A DNA stretch of 53,126 nucleotides from Gemmatimonadaceae bacterium (GTDB lineage: Bacteria; Gemmatimonadota; Gemmatimonadetes; Gemmatimonadales; Gemmatimonadaceae): positions 1-53,126 of the forward strand of contig JANJUF010000066.1 of assembly GCA_024710705.1 (NCBI GenBank), read 5' to 3'. The position numbers and the translations under genes were made by a program. Under the pieces are notes generated by a model that was given only the letters and a program-made list of their open reading frames with translations, ran no database searches and was not told the origin of the DNA. Below, in pieces: positions 15,235 to 22,896 of this stretch; within the stretch, counting starts at the first letter, position 1, and the number at the start of each line of letters is the position of its first letter.

Positions 15235-15887
15235 CGGACGTGCGATCGGCGGTGGCAGCGCACGACTGGGCGCCGGTGCACGACGAGCTCCTGGCCGGTG
15301 TGGTCCATGCCTGCAACAATCGCGTGGCGGCGCTGGGCGCACTCTGCGAGCTGCAGGAGGCGGGGCTCTCGACGGAACAGGAAGGCCTGCTGGCGCTGCG
15401 TACCGAGGTGGGCAAGCTCCGCGCGATGATGGAGCTGCTGCGGGCCTTGATGCTCAAGACCGGCGCCAAGAAGGAGCCGTCGCGATTCGGGGATGCGGTG
15501 GCGGGTGCGGCGTCCTTGCTGACGCACCACATGGTCGCGCGGCAGTGGACGATTTCCGTGGCGGATGAGCCGACGGAGACGGAGCCGGTGCTGATGTGGC
15601 CGAGCGATCCGCTGCGGTTCGCGGTGCTGCTGCTGTTGGCCGCGGGCGGGCAGGCGCCGTCCGGGGAGCTGCGGGTGACGGTAATGCCGACCGGCACAGA
15701 CGTGGAGATCTCCGTGCTGGCCAAAGGCTCGGCCGCCGAGGTCGAAGCGCGAGCGGAATACTTGGCGCTGCGCCGGGCCGCGGAACAGGAGCGCGGTGGC
15801 GTGCGCTGCCGGCCTTACGTGGACAAGACCAGCGTGAAGGTGACGCTCACGCTGCCCGGACTCACCAAGGCGCGCACACAGCGCTGA
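15231..15887 (+). CDS. Histidine-kinase-like protein (DHp plus degenerate ATPase)
   Basis: A 218-residue soluble protein. The first third is a helical hairpin containing VVHACNNRVAALGAL, with His26 and Asn29/Asn30 spaced as in the H-box of histidine kinases (HExxN). The remainder looks like a reduced GHKL fold (DPLRFAVLLLLAAGG, then a beta strand pair and VKVTLTLPG), but I see no clear N-box, G1 (DxGxG) or G2 motif. It may be a phosphotransfer protein or a pseudokinase. It overlaps the methylase gene by four bases, so the two are probably made together. An NtrC-type regulator without its own kinase lies 1.6 kb downstream. A functional link is only a suggestion. Confidence 0.55.
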   Translation: MTDVRSAVAAHDWAPVHDELLAGVVHACNNRVAALGALCELQEAGLSTEQEGLLALRTEVGKLRAMMELLRALMLKTGAKKEPSRFGDAVAGAASLLTHHMVARQWTISVADEPTETEPVLMWPSDPLRFAVLLLLAAGGQAPSGELRVTVMPTGTDVEISVLAKGSAAEVEARAEYLALRRAAEQERGGVRCRPYVDKTSVKVTLTLPGLTKARTQR

Positions 15888-15898
15888 GGTGCCCGCGC

Positions 15899-16333
15899 CT
15901 AGAAGGCGCGGCGGGCGTCGAAACGGAGGTCCTGCGCCCACGTGGGCGTCGCACCGTCGGCGATGCGGACGCGGATCGTGATCTCGGTGCCGTTGGTCGG
16001 CGTGCCGGTGGCGGTGGTGGCGCCCTCGCGGATCCAATCGCCCTGCGTGTCGAGTACGGTGACGCCAGCCGGGACGGTGTTGGCCACCAGATCCCAGCGC
16101 ACGTTGCCGGCGACCTGATACTTCAACGTGTACTCGGTGAAGGTGTCGCCTTGCCAGGTGGCCGTGGGCTGCGCCGTCTGGCGGAGGTTGAGGATCTCGG
16201 GGATCGTGGCGCCGCCGGTCACGCGCACGCTGCCACTCCCAGCACCCACGACCATCGCGACGTTCTGCGCCGTGAGGTCGGCGGCAGTCGTCGCGAGGAG
16301 CAGTGCGATGAGGAGGAAGGTGGCTTTGCGCAT
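15899..16333 (-). CDS. Secreted hypothetical protein
   Basis: A 144-residue protein with a clear signal peptide (MRKATFLLIALLLATTAADLTAQ). The mature part is beta-rich and of immunoglobulin or surface-protein character (SVRVTGGATIPEILNLRQTAQPT, then TEITIRVRIADGATPTW). There are no cysteines in the mature region. Function is unknown; a periplasmic or cell-surface location is likely. The gene lies downstream of the sigma factor gene on the same strand, but a strong hairpin at 16446-16481 separates them and a candidate promoter at 16409-16438 suggests independent transcription. Confidence 0.7.
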   Translation of the reverse strand: MRKATFLLIALLLATTAADLTAQNVAMVVGAGSGSVRVTGGATIPEILNLRQTAQPTATWQGDTFTEYTLKYQVAGNVRWDLVANTVPAGVTVLDTQGDWIREGATTATGTPTNGTEITIRVRIADGATPTWAQDLRFDARRAF

Positions 16334-16408
16334 GGGGAGTTAGTGGTCTCTACACTCCCTCTATTTCACTATTCGTGCCACGCAGCCAGTTCAGCTAACC
16401 TATTGCTG

Positions 16409-16438
16409 TGTATGCATTTAGATGGTGTGCTAGGTCAA
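16409..16438 (-). promoter_or_regulatory. Candidate sigma-70-type promoter of the secreted protein gene
   Basis: On the minus strand TTGACC (16438-16433) and CATACA (16414-16409) are separated by 18 bases, close to -35/-10 spacing. They lie about 75 bases upstream of the ATG at 16333. The spacer 16334-16506 is also noticeably more AT-rich than its surroundings. Low certainty. Confidence 0.35.
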
Positions 16439-16445
16439 TACGAAG

Positions 16446-16481
16446 CCCGGCAAGAACCGCCGTATGGCAATTCTTGCCGGG
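16446..16481. terminator. Strong hairpin terminator
   Basis: CCCGGCAAGAA (16446-16456) and TTCTTGCCGGG (16471-16481) form a perfect 11-bp stem with a 14-nt loop. On the plus strand it is followed by a T-rich stretch (TTCTTTCTGTGATTCTTT), on the minus strand by little T. As it lies 25 bases after the sigma-factor stop it may end that transcript, but the U-tract points to a plus-strand RNA. Confidence 0.7.
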
Positions 16482-16506
16482 TTCTTTCTGTGATTCTTTC
16501 GGAGGC

Positions 16507-17319
16507 CTAGGCGGCCAACGGGCGACGGCTGCGCAGGTGATCGCGCAACTGTCGCAGGGCGCGGGTGCGGATTCGTGAGACGCCCGATTCGGAGAGGCCG
16601 AGTGCCGGTGCGATCTCGCGCAGGGATCGCTCCTCGAAGAAGGAGAGCTGCATGATGCGCCGCGCAGTGGGGTCGAGGGAGTTGAGCGCGTCCCGGAGTC
16701 GCTCGCGTTCTACTTCGCGATCAATCTCGAGGTCGAGGTCGAGGTCCGGCGCGGGGAGGCGATCGCCCATCGGGTGGTCGGCTGATGGCGTCTCCTCGAT
16801 CGGCGCATCAATGCTGCAGTGCACGCCCGAATGGAGTGCGGCTTCCCACTCCCAGAGTTCGCGGACGGTCATGCCGAGTGCCTCGGCGAGCTCGTGGGCG
16901 GCAGGCGCGTGCCCGAGCTGGTGGCTGAGCGCGTTGCGCATGCTGTCGATGAGGCGCGCCCGCTCGCGGGTGGTGCGCGTGAGCGGGTCGAGGCGGCGCA
17001 GTTCGTCGAGCATGGCGCCGCGGATGCGCGGTGTGGCGTGCGTGGAGAAGGCGAGGCCGCGATGCGCCTCAAACGTGGTGGCGGCCGCGAGCAGGCCGCA
17101 CATGCCGGCGCTCACCAGCTCATCGAGCTCGGCGTCGTCGGCCAAGGTCTTGTGCATCCGTCGGGCGAGGTAGTGCACCAGGCCAGAGTGTTGGCGGACG
17201 AGGGAGTCGCGGTTATCGGCAGCGGTGAGCACAGGGGGGTCATCTCGTGATAGTGGTTCGATGACCACATGTGCAGGAACCGCGCCTCGGCGGGCTAGCC
17301 GTAACTCATTATTCAGCAA
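16507..17319 (-). CDS. FliA/WhiG-family sigma factor (sigma-28 type)
   Basis: A roughly 270-residue alternative sigma factor. Region 2 is seen in HSGLVHYLARRM, ELDELVSAGMCGLLAAATTFEAHRGLAFSTHATPRIRGAMLDELR, and the sigma-28 hallmark RRLDPLTRTTR follows. Region 3 (LGHAPAAHELAEALGMTVREL) and region 4 (RIMQLSFFEERSLREIAPALGLSESGVSRI) are complete. Such factors control motility or development genes. No flagellar gene is present in this window. The annotated start is TTG 17319; the first 20-25 residues are poorly conserved in character, and an internal GTG (MVIEPLSRDD) is an alternative. No anti-sigma gene is adjacent. Transcription seems independent of the NtrC-type gene because a hairpin separates them. 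Confidence 0.88.
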   Translation of the reverse strand: MLNNELRLARRGAVPAHVVIEPLSRDDPPVLTAADNRDSLVRQHSGLVHYLARRMHKTLADDAELDELVSAGMCGLLAAATTFEAHRGLAFSTHATPRIRGAMLDELRRLDPLTRTTRERARLIDSMRNALSHQLGHAPAAHELAEALGMTVRELWEWEAALHSGVHCSIDAPIEETPSADHPMGDRLPAPDLDLDLEIDREVERERLRDALNSLDPTARRIMQLSFFEERSLREIAPALGLSESGVSRIRTRALRQLRDHLRSRRPLAA

Positions 17320-17418
17320 CGAGTTAGAAAAATCTCTGGCACAAAACCACTAGGCGACTAATGCCGAGCGGCAAATTGTGCCGAGTGGACCGGCGTTGGT
17401 GCGCGGGACTGGAAAGGA

Positions 17419-17437
17419 CTTTGCCTCTGTGGCAAAG
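17419..17437 (-). terminator. Stem-loop after the NtrC-type gene
   Basis: CTTTGCC (17419-17425) and GGCAAAG (17431-17437) form a 7-bp stem with a 5-nt loop. On the minus strand it is followed by TCCTTTCC. It lies 22 bases after the stop codon of the regulator at 17460 and is a plausible intrinsic terminator with a weak U-tract. Confidence 0.55.
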
Positions 17438-17459
17438 CAGCTCCCCGCCGAGTCGCGAA

Positions 17460-18821
17460 CTACTCGGGACTATTCAGCCGCGAGCGCAGCGTGCGGATCG
17501 AAATGCCGAGCAGCTCGGCGGCCTTGGTGCGGTTCCCTTCGGTACGCGCGAGGGCGGCCTCGATCAGCTTCGTCTCGGCTTCGCCGATGTTCAGCGACTT
17601 GAGGACCACCGCGCCTTCCTCGGCGACGACGGCCTTGGGTGCGGACGAGGGCGTGGACGGCCGATGGCCACCGAAGGCGTGGAGGCCGAGCGTCGGCTCG
17701 CGGGAGAGCACCACCGCGCGCTCCACGAGGTGTTGCAGCTCGCGCACGTTGCCCGGCCAGGTCTGGGCGCGCAGCCACTCGATTGCCTCCGGCGTGATGC
17801 CGGCGATCTCCTTCTTGTACTCCTGCGCCGCCCGCATCGCGAATCGCATCGCCAAGAGCGGGATGTCGTTGGCGCGGTCGCGCAGCGGCGGGATCTTCAC
17901 CGGGATCACGCTGAGCCGGAAGTAGAGGTCTTGCCGGAACTTTCCTTCGGCCGCATCGGCGGCGAGATCGCGGTTGGACGTGGCGATGATGCGCACGTCC
18001 ACCTTGATGGGCGTCTCGCCCCCGACGCGCTCGAACTCGCCTTCCTGCAGCACGCGCAGGAGCTTGGCCTGGAGGTCGAGGCGCATCTCACTGACTTCAT
18101 CGAGCAGCAGGGTGCCGCGGTGGGCGCGTTCGAAGGCGCCTTCCACGCGGCGAATGGCGCCGGTGAACGCGCCCTTCTCGTGACCGAAGAGCGCGCTCTC
18201 GATCAGGCCTTCGGGGATGGCCGCGCAATTGATCTTGATGAACGGGCCATCGCGGCGCTCGCTCTGCTCGTGGATGGCGCGGGCGAAGAGTTCCTTGCCG
18301 GTGCCGCTCTCGCCCAGGAGGAGGACGGTGGCGCGGGTGGGCGCGGCCATGGCGACTTCGGTGAGCGCGTGCTGGATGGCCGGACTCTCGCCGAGGATCT
18401 GCTGGTTCTGGCGTAGCGCCATCACCTCGCGGCGCAGCGCCTCGTTCTCCTGCTTGAGTCGCGAGACCTTGAGGGCCTGGTCCACCGCGATCTCGAGATG
18501 CTGGGCATCCACCGGCTTCGTGATGTAATCCACCGCGCCGGCCTTGATGGCGGCGACGGCGTGCTCGATGCTGGCATAGCCGGTGAGCATGATGAGGGGG
18601 ATGTCGTGACCCTCCTGCTTCATGAACTCGAGGAGGTCGAGTCCCGTGAGCCCCGGCATCTGGTGGTCGGAGATGACGAGGTCCACGCCGCCGCGGGCGA
18701 GGGCCTGCAAGGCTTCCTGCACGGATTTCGCGCCGACCGCGTGGTGGCCTGCCTGCTCGATATGATGCCCGAGCAGCATGCCGACCGCGGGTTCGTCATC
18801 AACGTACAGGATGGTGGCCAT
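17460..18821 (-). CDS. NtrC-family sigma-54-dependent response regulator
   Basis: A 453-residue transcription activator. The receiver domain has acidic residues DDE at 8-10 and phospho-acceptor Asp52 (ISDHQMPG). The AAA+ domain has Walker A GESGTGKE at 170-177, the sigma-54-contact motif GAFTGA at 217-222 and Walker B LLLDE near 241. The C-terminus is a Fis-type helix-turn-helix (NRTKAAELLGISIRTLRSRL). It should activate sigma-54 promoters when phosphorylated. The start is ATG 18821 (MATILYVDDE); an upstream in-frame start adds twelve residues. No sensor kinase gene is directly linked; the kinase-like protein at 15231 is the only candidate nearby. Divergent from the DNA glycosylase gene. Confidence 0.95.
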   Translation of the reverse strand: MATILYVDDEPAVGMLLGHHIEQAGHHAVGAKSVQEALQALARGGVDLVISDHQMPGLTGLDLLEFMKQEGHDIPLIMLTGYASIEHAVAAIKAGAVDYITKPVDAQHLEIAVDQALKVSRLKQENEALRREVMALRQNQQILGESPAIQHALTEVAMAAPTRATVLLLGESGTGKELFARAIHEQSERRDGPFIKINCAAIPEGLIESALFGHEKGAFTGAIRRVEGAFERAHRGTLLLDEVSEMRLDLQAKLLRVLQEGEFERVGGETPIKVDVRIIATSNRDLAADAAEGKFRQDLYFRLSVIPVKIPPLRDRANDIPLLAMRFAMRAAQEYKKEIAGITPEAIEWLRAQTWPGNVRELQHLVERAVVLSREPTLGLHAFGGHRPSTPSSAPKAVVAEEGAVVLKSLNIGEAETKLIEAALARTEGNRTKAAELLGISIRTLRSRLNSPE

Positions 18822-18835
18822 TGCCCGGACGAAGG

Positions 18836-18841
18836 TAACTT
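18836..18841 (+). promoter_or_regulatory. -10-like hexamer, leaderless start of glycosylase
   Basis: TAACTT ends exactly 6 nt before ATG 18848, as at several other gene starts in the window. It lies in the 26-base gap between divergent genes. Confidence 0.55.
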
Positions 18842-18847
18842 CGGTGG

Positions 18848-19468
18848 ATGCCACCACGCCACGCGCGCGCCATCGCGCATCTCACGCAGTCGGATCCGGT
18901 CCTCGGGAAATGGATCGCCCAGGCGGGTCCGTGTTCGCTCACCCGCGAGCGCCGCGGGACCCATTTTGCGGCCGTCGCGCGTTCAATTGTGTACCAGCAG
19001 CTCAGCGGCAAGGCGGCGGCCACGATCCACAGCCGTTTCGAGGCGCTCTACGGCGGACGCACGCCGGAACCGCGCGAGTTGGTGAAGACGGCCGACGCGA
19101 CGTTGCGCGCCTGCGGCCTCTCGGGGCGCAAGGCCGAGTACCTGAAGGGGCTGGCCGAGGACGTGTTGACGAAGCGTGTGCCGATGGATGTGCTGGACGA
19201 CCTCGACGATGCGGCGGTAATCGAGGCGCTGACGACGGTGCGTGGCGTCGGGGAGTGGACCGCGCAGATGTTCCTGATGTTCCGGCTGGGACGCCCTGAC
19301 GTCCTGCCGACGCTTGACCTCGGCGTGCAGACGGCGATCAAGCGGCTCTACAAACTGCGCGCGCACCCCACGCCCCAACGCGTCGCGACGATCGGCGCGA
19401 AGTGGGCTCCCTATCGAACGGTGGCTTCGTGGTATCTCTGGAGAGTGGTGGACGATCCCCCGCAGTGA
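18848..19468 (+). CDS. DNA-3-methyladenine glycosylase II (AlkA-like, HhH-GPD)
   Basis: A 206-residue base-excision repair glycosylase that removes alkylated purines. The helix-hairpin-helix is seen in LTTVRGVGEWTAQMFLMFRLGR and is followed by the catalytic aspartate candidate Asp157 in LPTLDLGVQ. The N-terminal HFAAVARSIVYQQLSGKAA block is typical of the short AlkA/MagIII-type proteins. It lacks the E. coli AlkA N-terminal domain, as many family members do. The start ATG 18848 is preceded at 6 nt by TAACTT and lacks a Shine-Dalgarno sequence. Its stop overlaps the GTG of the next gene (GTGA). Confidence 0.92.
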   Translation: MPPRHARAIAHLTQSDPVLGKWIAQAGPCSLTRERRGTHFAAVARSIVYQQLSGKAAATIHSRFEALYGGRTPEPRELVKTADATLRACGLSGRKAEYLKGLAEDVLTKRVPMDVLDDLDDAAVIEALTTVRGVGEWTAQMFLMFRLGRPDVLPTLDLGVQTAIKRLYKLRAHPTPQRVATIGAKWAPYRTVASWYLWRVVDDPPQ

Positions 19469-20844
19469 GCGCGTCCGGGCGCGGCACGGAAGTGCTGCTG
19501 CGCTCGGAGATGCCGGTGAGCGCAGAGGCGTTGTTCGCCTGGCACGAACGTCCCGGAGCGTTTGAGCGACTCTCGCCCGCGTTCATGCCGGCGACGGTGT
19601 TGGAACGCAGCGGCGGGATTCGCGACGGCGCGCGGGTGGTGCTGGGCGTGCCGCTGGGGCCGCTCACCACGAAGTGGGAGATCGTGCACGAGGGCTACCA
19701 GGCAGGGCGACAGTTCCGTGACGTGCAGGTGAAGGGGCCATTCGCGCGCTGGGAGCACACGCACCGCATGGAGCCGCTGGGGGCGGACGCGAGCGTGCTC
19801 GAGGATCACATCGTGTACGAACTGCCGGCAGCTCCCTTCGGCGAACTCGTGGCCGGGCACTTCACGCGCGGGAAGCTCGAACGCTTGATGCGGTGGCGGC
19901 ACGCGCTGACGCGGCTGGACCTGGAGCGCCACGCGACGTTCGCGTCGCGCGGGCCACTGACCATCGCCATCACTGGCGCCAGCGGATTTCTCGGCACGGC
20001 GCTGGTGGCCTTCCTGCGCACCGGCGGGCATACGGTGCGCACGATCGGTCGCGGGAAGGGAAACGACTTCCAGTGGGATCCCTCGCGCGGGCAGCTCGAC
20101 GCCGCGGCGTTCGCGGGTGCCGATGCGGTGATCCACTTGGCGGGCGCGTCGGTGGCCGAGCGTTGGACGGCTGAGCGAAAGCGGGCGATCCGGGAGAGTC
20201 GCGTGCAGAGCACGCGGCTCGTGGCCGAAACGCTGGCGAAGATGTCGTCGCGGCCGGCGGTGCTGTTGTGTGGATCGGCGGTGGGGATTTACGGCGATCG
20301 CGGCGATGCGGTGCTCGAGGAATCGAGCGCGCTGGGCGAAGACTTCCTGGCGGATGTGGGGAAGGAGTGGGAAGGCGCGACGGCCGCGGCGCGGGATGCC
20401 GGCGTGCGCGTGGTGCACCTGCGCACGGGGATCGTGCTGAATCCCGGCGGCGGGGCGTTGGGGAAGATGCTGCTGCCCTTCCAGGCGGGCGTGGGCGGGA
20501 AGCTGGGCAGCGGCAAGCAGTGGATGAGTTGGATCAGCCGCGAGGATTGGATCGGCGCGGCCCACTTCGCGCTGCACACGGCGTCGCTGCAGGGAGCGGT
20601 GAATCTCACGGCGCCAGAGCCGGTGACCGGTGCGACGTTCGCCTCGACGCTGGCGCGCGTGCTGCATCGTCCGGCGCTGTTCCCGGTACCGACCATCGCG
20701 TTGACGACGATGTTCGGCGAGATGGCGCGGGGGACGATCCTCGCGAGCCAGCGCGCGCTGCCGCGGGCGCTCGAGGACGCGGGGTTCCGCTTCGCGCATC
20801 CGACCTTGGCGAGCGCGCTGCGCTTCGAGCTCGGGTTGCTGTAG
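19465..20844 (+). CDS. SRPBCC domain fused to TIGR01777-type NAD-dependent epimerase
   Basis: A 459-residue two-domain protein. The N-terminal about 150 residues form a START/SRPBCC-like ligand-binding fold (EVLLRSEMPVSAEALFAWHERPGAFERLSP...). From about residue 165 an extended SDR begins with the NAD(P) motif TGASGFLG, then DAVIHLAGASVAERW, VGIYGDRGD and the C-terminal MFGEMARGTILASQRALP. The latter part is the TIGR01777/SDR39U1 family, linked to cell-division proteins (YfcH) in other bacteria but with no firm substrate. GTG 19465 overlaps the glycosylase stop. The fusion is common in Actinobacteria and related phyla. It has no membrane segment. Confidence 0.9.
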   Translation: MSASGRGTEVLLRSEMPVSAEALFAWHERPGAFERLSPAFMPATVLERSGGIRDGARVVLGVPLGPLTTKWEIVHEGYQAGRQFRDVQVKGPFARWEHTHRMEPLGADASVLEDHIVYELPAAPFGELVAGHFTRGKLERLMRWRHALTRLDLERHATFASRGPLTIAITGASGFLGTALVAFLRTGGHTVRTIGRGKGNDFQWDPSRGQLDAAAFAGADAVIHLAGASVAERWTAERKRAIRESRVQSTRLVAETLAKMSSRPAVLLCGSAVGIYGDRGDAVLEESSALGEDFLADVGKEWEGATAAARDAGVRVVHLRTGIVLNPGGGALGKMLLPFQAGVGGKLGSGKQWMSWISREDWIGAAHFALHTASLQGAVNLTAPEPVTGATFASTLARVLHRPALFPVPTIALTTMFGEMARGTILASQRALPRALEDAGFRFAHPTLASALRFELGLL

Positions 20845-20874
20845 TCCGCCGGTGATTCCGGCGCGTCCCGCGCG

Positions 20875-20880
20875 CATATT
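20875..20880 (+). promoter_or_regulatory. -10-like hexamer before antiporter gene
   Basis: CATATT ends 5 nt before ATG 20886. It differs from TAnnnT at the first position and has one base less spacing than the main group. Weaker example of the leaderless pattern. Confidence 0.35.
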
Positions 20881-20885
20881 GTGGG

Positions 20886-22367
20886 ATGCTCCCCGAACCG
20901 AACGCCACCGCACTGTTGCTGGCCCTGCTCGGGATCCTGCTGGGCGCGAGCGTGCTGTCGAGCCGCGCGTCGGAGAAGACGGGCGTGCCGGCGGTGCTGG
21001 TCTTCCTCTTCGTGGGGATGCTGGCGGGATCGAATGGCGTGTTGAACATCGCGTTCGAGGACTACGGGCTGGCGTTCCGGGTAGGCACGTTCTCGCTCGT
21101 GCTAATCCTCTTCGATGGCGGGATGAACACGCCGCTGAAGTACGTGCGCCCGTTCTGGGCACCGGCGGTGTCGCTGGCCACGGTGGGCGTGCTGGTGACG
21201 GCGGGCGTGGTGGCGGTGGGTGCGCAGCTGCTCGGATTGCCGTGGCCGCTGGCGCTCCTGCTGGGTGCGACGGTGTCGTCCACCGACGCGGCGGCGGTGT
21301 TCAGCGTGCTGCGCGGCAGCGGCCTCTCGGCGCAACGGCGCGTGAGCGCCACGTTGGAGTTGGAGTCGGGGCTCAACGATCCGCTGGCCGTCCTGCTGAC
21401 CCTGGCGTTCACCACCGCGCTCACGGTTGGCGCCGCGGACGTGTCGTGGCCGATGCTCGGGCTGCAGGTGGTGAAGGAACTCGTGCTCGGTGGCGTGCTG
21501 GGTTGGCTGGGCGGAAAGGGCGGCGTGTGGGTGCTCACCCACGTGCGCCTGCGGGCCAGCGGCCTGTATCCGGCGCTCACGGTAGCCATCGCCTTCCTCT
21601 CGTTCGGCATGACGTCGCTGGCGGGCGGCAGCGGATTCCTCGCGGCGTACGTCACGGCGCTGGTGGTGGGGAATGCGGAACTGCCCTATCGCTCGAGCGT
21701 GGTGCGCGTGCACGATGCGCTGGCCTGGCTGTCGCAGATCGGAATGTTCCTGCTGCTTGGCTTGCTGGTGTTCCCGGCGCGGCTGCTGGAGATCGCGCCG
21801 CTGGGGCTCGGCGTGGTGGCGGTGCTGATGTTCCTGGCGCGGCCGGCGGCCGTGTTCGTGTCCCTCCTGCCGTTTCGGTATCCGCTGCGCGACGGCGCGT
21901 TCATCGCGTGGGGGGGACTGCGCGGTGCGGTGCCGATCATCCTGGCGACCTTCCCCGTGCTGCGTGGCGTGGAAGGCGCCGAGCGGCTGTTCGACCTCAC
22001 GTTCTTCGTGGTTTTGGTCAACGTGCTGATCACCGGCGGCACCGTGCCCTGGATGCTGCGGAAGCTCGATCTCGAGGGGGACGAACCCCCGCCGCCGCAC
22101 GCGGTGCTGGAGATCTCGTCCACGCAGAAGCTCTCGGGGCAGCTACTCAGCTTCTTCGTGGAGGAGGAGCTGGACGTGACCGGCGTGCCGCTCAGCGAGA
22201 TTCCGTTTCCCGAGGGCAGCGCGGTGACGCTGATCCTGCGCGGCGAGGACCTGCTCGTGCCCAAGGGGCACACGATGCTCCTGCCTGGGGACCACGTGTA
22301 CGTGGCGACGACCCACGAGGACCGCCCGTTCGTACAGCTGATGTTCGGTCGGCCCGAGGACGCCTAG
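20886..22367 (+). CDS. Potassium (or sodium)/proton antiporter, NhaP2/CvrA-type
   Basis: A 493-residue CPA-family antiporter of the inner membrane. There are about twelve hydrophobic segments, with the family motifs LILFDGGMNT, GATVSSTDAAAVFSVLR and ELESGLNDPLAVLLT (the ND pair for ion binding), and FIAWGGLRGAVPIILA. The last about 90 residues (LSFFVEEELDVTGVPL...LLVPKGHTMLLPGDHVYVATT) are a TrkA-C-type cytoplasmic domain as in NhaP2/CvrA, which export K+ and aid osmotic adaptation. ATG 20886 follows GTGGG and a CATATT hexamer. It stands between two unrelated genes and seems to be transcribed alone. Ion preference cannot be read from sequence. Confidence 0.93.
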   Translation: MLPEPNATALLLALLGILLGASVLSSRASEKTGVPAVLVFLFVGMLAGSNGVLNIAFEDYGLAFRVGTFSLVLILFDGGMNTPLKYVRPFWAPAVSLATVGVLVTAGVVAVGAQLLGLPWPLALLLGATVSSTDAAAVFSVLRGSGLSAQRRVSATLELESGLNDPLAVLLTLAFTTALTVGAADVSWPMLGLQVVKELVLGGVLGWLGGKGGVWVLTHVRLRASGLYPALTVAIAFLSFGMTSLAGGSGFLAAYVTALVVGNAELPYRSSVVRVHDALAWLSQIGMFLLLGLLVFPARLLEIAPLGLGVVAVLMFLARPAAVFVSLLPFRYPLRDGAFIAWGGLRGAVPIILATFPVLRGVEGAERLFDLTFFVVLVNVLITGGTVPWMLRKLDLEGDEPPPPHAVLEISSTQKLSGQLLSFFVEEELDVTGVPLSEIPFPEGSAVTLILRGEDLLVPKGHTMLLPGDHVYVATTHEDRPFVQLMFGRPEDA

Positions 22368-22377
22368 CGAAAGCGAT

Positions 22378-22383
22378 TAGATT
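22378..22383 (+). promoter_or_regulatory. -10-like hexamer, leaderless start
   Basis: TAGATT ends exactly 6 nt before ATG 22390. The same hexamer with the same spacing is found before 28585 and 33922. It lies in the 22-base gap after the antiporter stop codon. Confidence 0.6.
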
Positions 22384-22389
22384 CGTCGG

Positions 22390-22896
22390 ATGCCGCTCGT
22401 CTCCCTCGACACCCTCCCCGACGATTCGCGCCTGTGGATTTTCGGCGCGCGCGCCCCGCTCGATGACGTGGACGCGCCGCGCCTGCTCGGCGCGGTGGAC
22501 CGCTTCCTCAAGGAGTGGAAGGCGCACGGCGAGCCGCTGACCTGTGCCCGCGAGTTCCTCGAGGAGTACTTCCTCGTGGTGGCGGTGGATGAGCGGACGT
22601 CGGATGCGTCGGGGTGTTCGATTGACGGCCTGTTCCGGTTGCTGCAGCAGGCCGAGGCCGGCATTGGCACCACGATGGTTGGTGGCGGCACGGTGTACTT
22701 CCGCGACACGCTCGGCCTCGTGCACTGCGTGCCGCGTGCGGACTTTGCCGTGATGGGCCAGGATGGCGACGTGACCGGCGACACGCCGGTGTTCGACACC
22801 ACCCTGACCTCACTCGGCGATTTCCGTGCGCGCTTCGAGCGGCCGGCGCGCGACAGCTGGCACGCCGACCTGCTCCCGCCTCAGGCGCGCAAGTAG
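22390..22896 (+). CDS. Conserved hypothetical protein
   Basis: A 168-residue soluble protein. It contains RLWIFGARAPLDDVDAPRLLGAVDRFLKEWKAHGEPL, then EYFLVVAVDERTSDASGCSIDGLFRLLQQAE. This pattern occurs in small proteins of Bacteroidota and related phyla that are often labelled ABC-transporter ATPase, but there is no Walker A, signature or Walker B motif. One cysteine sits in a conserved-looking SGCSID block. Function unknown. The gene overlaps the convergent DUF6526 gene by 16 bases. It begins right after a TAGATT hexamer and has no Shine-Dalgarno sequence. Confidence 0.75.
   Translation: MPLVSLDTLPDDSRLWIFGARAPLDDVDAPRLLGAVDRFLKEWKAHGEPLTCAREFLEEYFLVVAVDERTSDASGCSIDGLFRLLQQAEAGIGTTMVGGGTVYFRDTLGLVHCVPRADFAVMGQDGDVTGDTPVFDTTLTSLGDFRARFERPARDSWHADLLPPQARK

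Noticed and set aside
17362-17390. Sigma-54 promoter for the sigma factor gene
   Set aside because: CGGCAC and TTGCC on the minus strand look like -24/-12 elements, but the GG-to-GC spacing is 8 instead of 10 bases. It is better described as a short inverted repeat (CGGCA/TGCCG).
22390-22896. ABC transporter ATPase label for the 168-residue protein
   Set aside because: Similar proteins carry this label in databases as far as I recall, but no Walker A, signature or Walker B motif can be seen.
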